From the NCBI RefSeq assembly GCF_030866765.1, contig NZ_CP133017.1, forward strand, positions 4,322,001-4,386,000: 64,000 nt of DNA. The letters are read 5' to 3'. This stretch comes from Paenibacillus silvisoli (lineage in GTDB: Bacteria; Bacillota; Bacilli; Paenibacillales; Paenibacillaceae). The number at the start of each line of letters is the position of its first letter. Positions within the stretch are counted from its first letter, which is position 1. Positions 62,286-64,000 of this stretch are shown piece by piece. Made by a program: the position numbers and the translations under genes. A model generated the notes under the pieces. The model worked only from the letters and a program-made list of their open reading frames with translations. It searched no databases and had not been told where the DNA came from.

Positions 62286-64000
62286 CTATTTGAGTTCGTT
62301 GACCTCTTCCGTAATCTTGTCGCCGCCTTGATCCTTCCACTTCTGAACGAACGTATCGAAGGCATCCAGCTCTTCGCTGCCCATGATGATTTTGAGGAAG
62401 GTTTCGTCTTCCAGCTTCTTCAGGTTCGTCCATCTGGATTCCATCGTCTTCGTTTGGGCGGTCGCAATGCTGCGTACCCAGTTGATGTCCGCATCCACGA
62501 ACGTGGAGCCGCCGTTCAAGTGCGCATAGATATGCGTGAAAAATCCGGGATCGGCCGCTTGGTCGAACGTTTCGATATCGTAGCTGTCGAACGGCTCTTT
62601 CTTGATTTTGTCGACATGCTTCGCCATTTCATAAGCCCAGCCGTAGTTGACTTGATCGAAGTCTTCCAGCTTCATTTCGCCTTTCAAATAGTTGCGAAGC
62701 GAATTGACCGCGTACTCCAGCTGGTCGCCGGCGCCGAGAATGAGGAACAGCGGCACCTCTTGGGACGTCATCTGCTTGCCTGCCGTCAGCTTGTTGAACT
62801 CATCGTCCTTGCCCCATTTATGAATCGACGTCATCTTAATGACCGCTTCCGGGTGCTTCGCCGACTTGCTCACGACGATATAGCTGCTTCCCGTCGCCTG
62901 GTTCGAATTGAACTTGCCGGCAGCGTCAAGCGGAGCCGCATACGGACGCCAGTTCGCTTTCGGATCGTTCTTGATGTTGTCCGGAATGTTGTTATACGCC
63001 GACCACCACGGGCCGAAGAAGATGCCTGCCTGCCCGCTTGCCACAACCTCCGCCGTGCTTTTGCGAACGCCCAGCTCCTTGTCGAGGATGCCTTTCGCGT
63101 ACCAGTCGCGCATCATGCCGAGCGCCTGCTTCGTTTCCGGCGTGGTAGAGCCGTACACGGCATTGCCGTCCTTGTCTTTCACCCAAATGCCCGGGTAAGC
63201 GTCGTTGGCAAAGAACAAGGAGGAGAAGTTGTACCAATGGTCCGTCGAATTCAAGAAGGTGGAATAGAGCGTACCGCCCTGCTGCGTGCCAACGATGCCG
63301 ACCGTGTTCGCTCCGCCCATTTTGTTATCGATAAACGCTTTCGCGATCGTTTCCAAATCCTGCAGCGACTTCGGCGGCTGGAGCCCCAGCTTGTCGAGCC
63401 AGTCTTTCCGGATCCAGGTGAGCGGCGCGGAAGGCAGCGTCGTTTCCGGCAGCGCATACAGCTTGCCGTCGAACGTTACGCCATCCAAGAGGCCGGGGTT
63501 AGAATCGTAAACGGCTTTTAATTCCGGGCTCGCATATTTCTCGTATACCTCGTTCAAATCAGCCAGTTGACCCGCTTTCACCATCTGTCTAAGCTGCGTT
63601 TCGTTGACGACCATCGCATCCGGCAAGTCGTTGCTGGAAATCGCCAAGCTCACCTTTTGCTGATAGTCCGGTCCTTGAGCCGCTTCCCACGAATGCTTGA
63701 CGACGATATTGAATTTGTCCTTCAGCCACCGCGTGTACACATTGTCTTCCGCCGTATCGGTGCCGTCGAACTTGTAATTCGGATCGATCGCGCGGCCGAT
63801 GGACACTTCGACCGGCTCCGCGAATTTCGCGAACGGGTCGACAACCTCTTCCGCCGCCGTATTTTCGCTGCCGCCGCCATTGTTCGCTGCGGGTGCCGCA
63901 TTGCCGTTGTTCGAAGCGGCCGCATTGCCGTTCTGCGTCTCGCCATTGCCGCCGTTGCCGCCGTTATTGCCGCCGCATGCGGCCAAGCTTGCCGAAACCA
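62286..64000 (-). CDS. Extracellular solute-binding lipoprotein, LplA type (partial)
   Basis: Binding-protein lipoprotein of the LplABC-like carbohydrate importer, at least 571 residues. The start codon lies beyond the right edge; the visible N-terminal end is VSASLAAC, whose Cys is the lipidated residue, followed by a Gly/Asn-rich linker and the binding fold (PVEVSIGRAIDPNYKFDGTDTAEDNVYTRWL, WEAAQGPDYQQKVSLAISSNDLPDAMVV). First gene of the SBP-permease-permease-GH13 operon, with the GH13 enzyme suggesting an alpha-glucan or maltodextrin substrate. Confidence 0.93.
   Translation of the reverse strand, partial: VSASLAACGGNNGGNGGNGETQNGNAAASNNGNAAPAANNGGGSENTAAEEVVDPFAKFAEPVEVSIGRAIDPNYKFDGTDTAEDNVYTRWLKDKFNIVVKHSWEAAQGPDYQQKVSLAISSNDLPDAMVVNETQLRQMVKAGQLADLNEVYEKYASPELKAVYDSNPGLLDGVTFDGKLYALPETTLPSAPLTWIRKDWLDKLGLQPPKSLQDLETIAKAFIDNKMGGANTVGIVGTQQGGTLYSTFLNSTDHWYNFSSLFFANDAYPGIWVKDKDGNAVYGSTTPETKQALGMMRDWYAKGILDKELGVRKSTAEVVASGQAGIFFGPWWSAYNNIPDNIKNDPKANWRPYAAPLDAAGKFNSNQATGSSYIVVSKSAKHPEAVIKMTSIHKWGKDDEFNKLTAGKQMTSQEVPLFLILGAGDQLEYAVNSLRNYLKGEMKLEDFDQVNYGWAYEMAKHVDKIKKEPFDSYDIETFDQAADPGFFTHIYAHLNGGSTFVDADINWVRSIATAQTKTMESRWTNLKKLEDETFLKIIMGSEELDAFDTFVQKWKDQGGDKITEEVNELK

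Overview
The window looks like chromosome from a moderately GC-rich, spore-forming Gram-positive of the Paenibacillaceae (Paenibacillus/Cohnella type). Pointers are strong AGGAGG-type ribosome sites, SigA-type promoters, spore germination genes (gerM and a GerA/GerB/GerC-type operon), a LonA/LonB pair, the hemE-hemH-hemY order known from Bacillus, and many binding-protein sugar transporters with AraC-type regulators and no ATPase gene beside them. Genus is inference from gene content.

Layout. 1-10.8 kb: proteostasis block on the minus strand (ysoA-like, tig, clpP, clpX, ispG, lonB, lon, engB). 10.9-11.5 kb: tRNA-Gly(CCC) and tRNA-Arg(TCT); the 3' end of tRNA-Gly is duplicated 171 bp downstream around a structured non-coding insert. 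11.6-20.2 kb: an SDR stress-type dehydrogenase, an MtaD-like deaminase, two linked unknown genes, an AsnO-like asparagine synthetase, the gerM-rph-rdgB group and a YutG/PgpA-like gene. 20.3-25.9 kb: an FtsA-like protein with a repeat-rich C-terminus and the hemEHY haem operon. 26-28 kb: an MFS transporter followed by about 790 bp of non-coding DNA made of two kinds of palindromic repeat.

28-35.2 kb: an O-methyltransferase, a THUMP RNA methyltransferase linked to an LtaS-type enzyme, small YuzB/HesB-like/YkvA-like genes, a LysM-M14 peptidase and glutamate racemase. 35.4-37.8 kb: a GH4 alpha-galactosidase divergent from its likely AraC-type regulator. 37.8-42.5 kb: small cell-envelope and regulatory genes (YtxH, YtxG, a SufR-like regulator, YutE, a Dabb protein, a membrane-anchored CuA cupredoxin, and an unknown gene under a clear LexA/SOS box). 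42-46.3 kb: holin-like gene and a spore germinant receptor operon in B-A-C order. 46.4-50.5 kb: FucU-type mutarotase with operator-like sites, a membrane-bound alpha/beta hydrolase and a membrane metallophosphoesterase. 50.6-64 kb: two carbohydrate ABC operons (one unusually carrying an HlyD-like adaptor, the other a GH13 lipoprotein), separated by two phytanoyl-CoA-dioxygenase-type genes and two AraC regulators. The last gene runs off the right edge.

Most transcription units end in recognisable intrinsic terminators, several bidirectional between convergent genes. I saw no rRNA, CRISPR array, transposase or riboswitch. The most unusual items are the palindromic arrays at 27.3-28.1 kb, the duplicated tRNA end at 11.0-11.2 kb, the SOS-controlled unknown gene at 41.5-42.0 kb, and the HlyD-adaptor sugar ABC operon.
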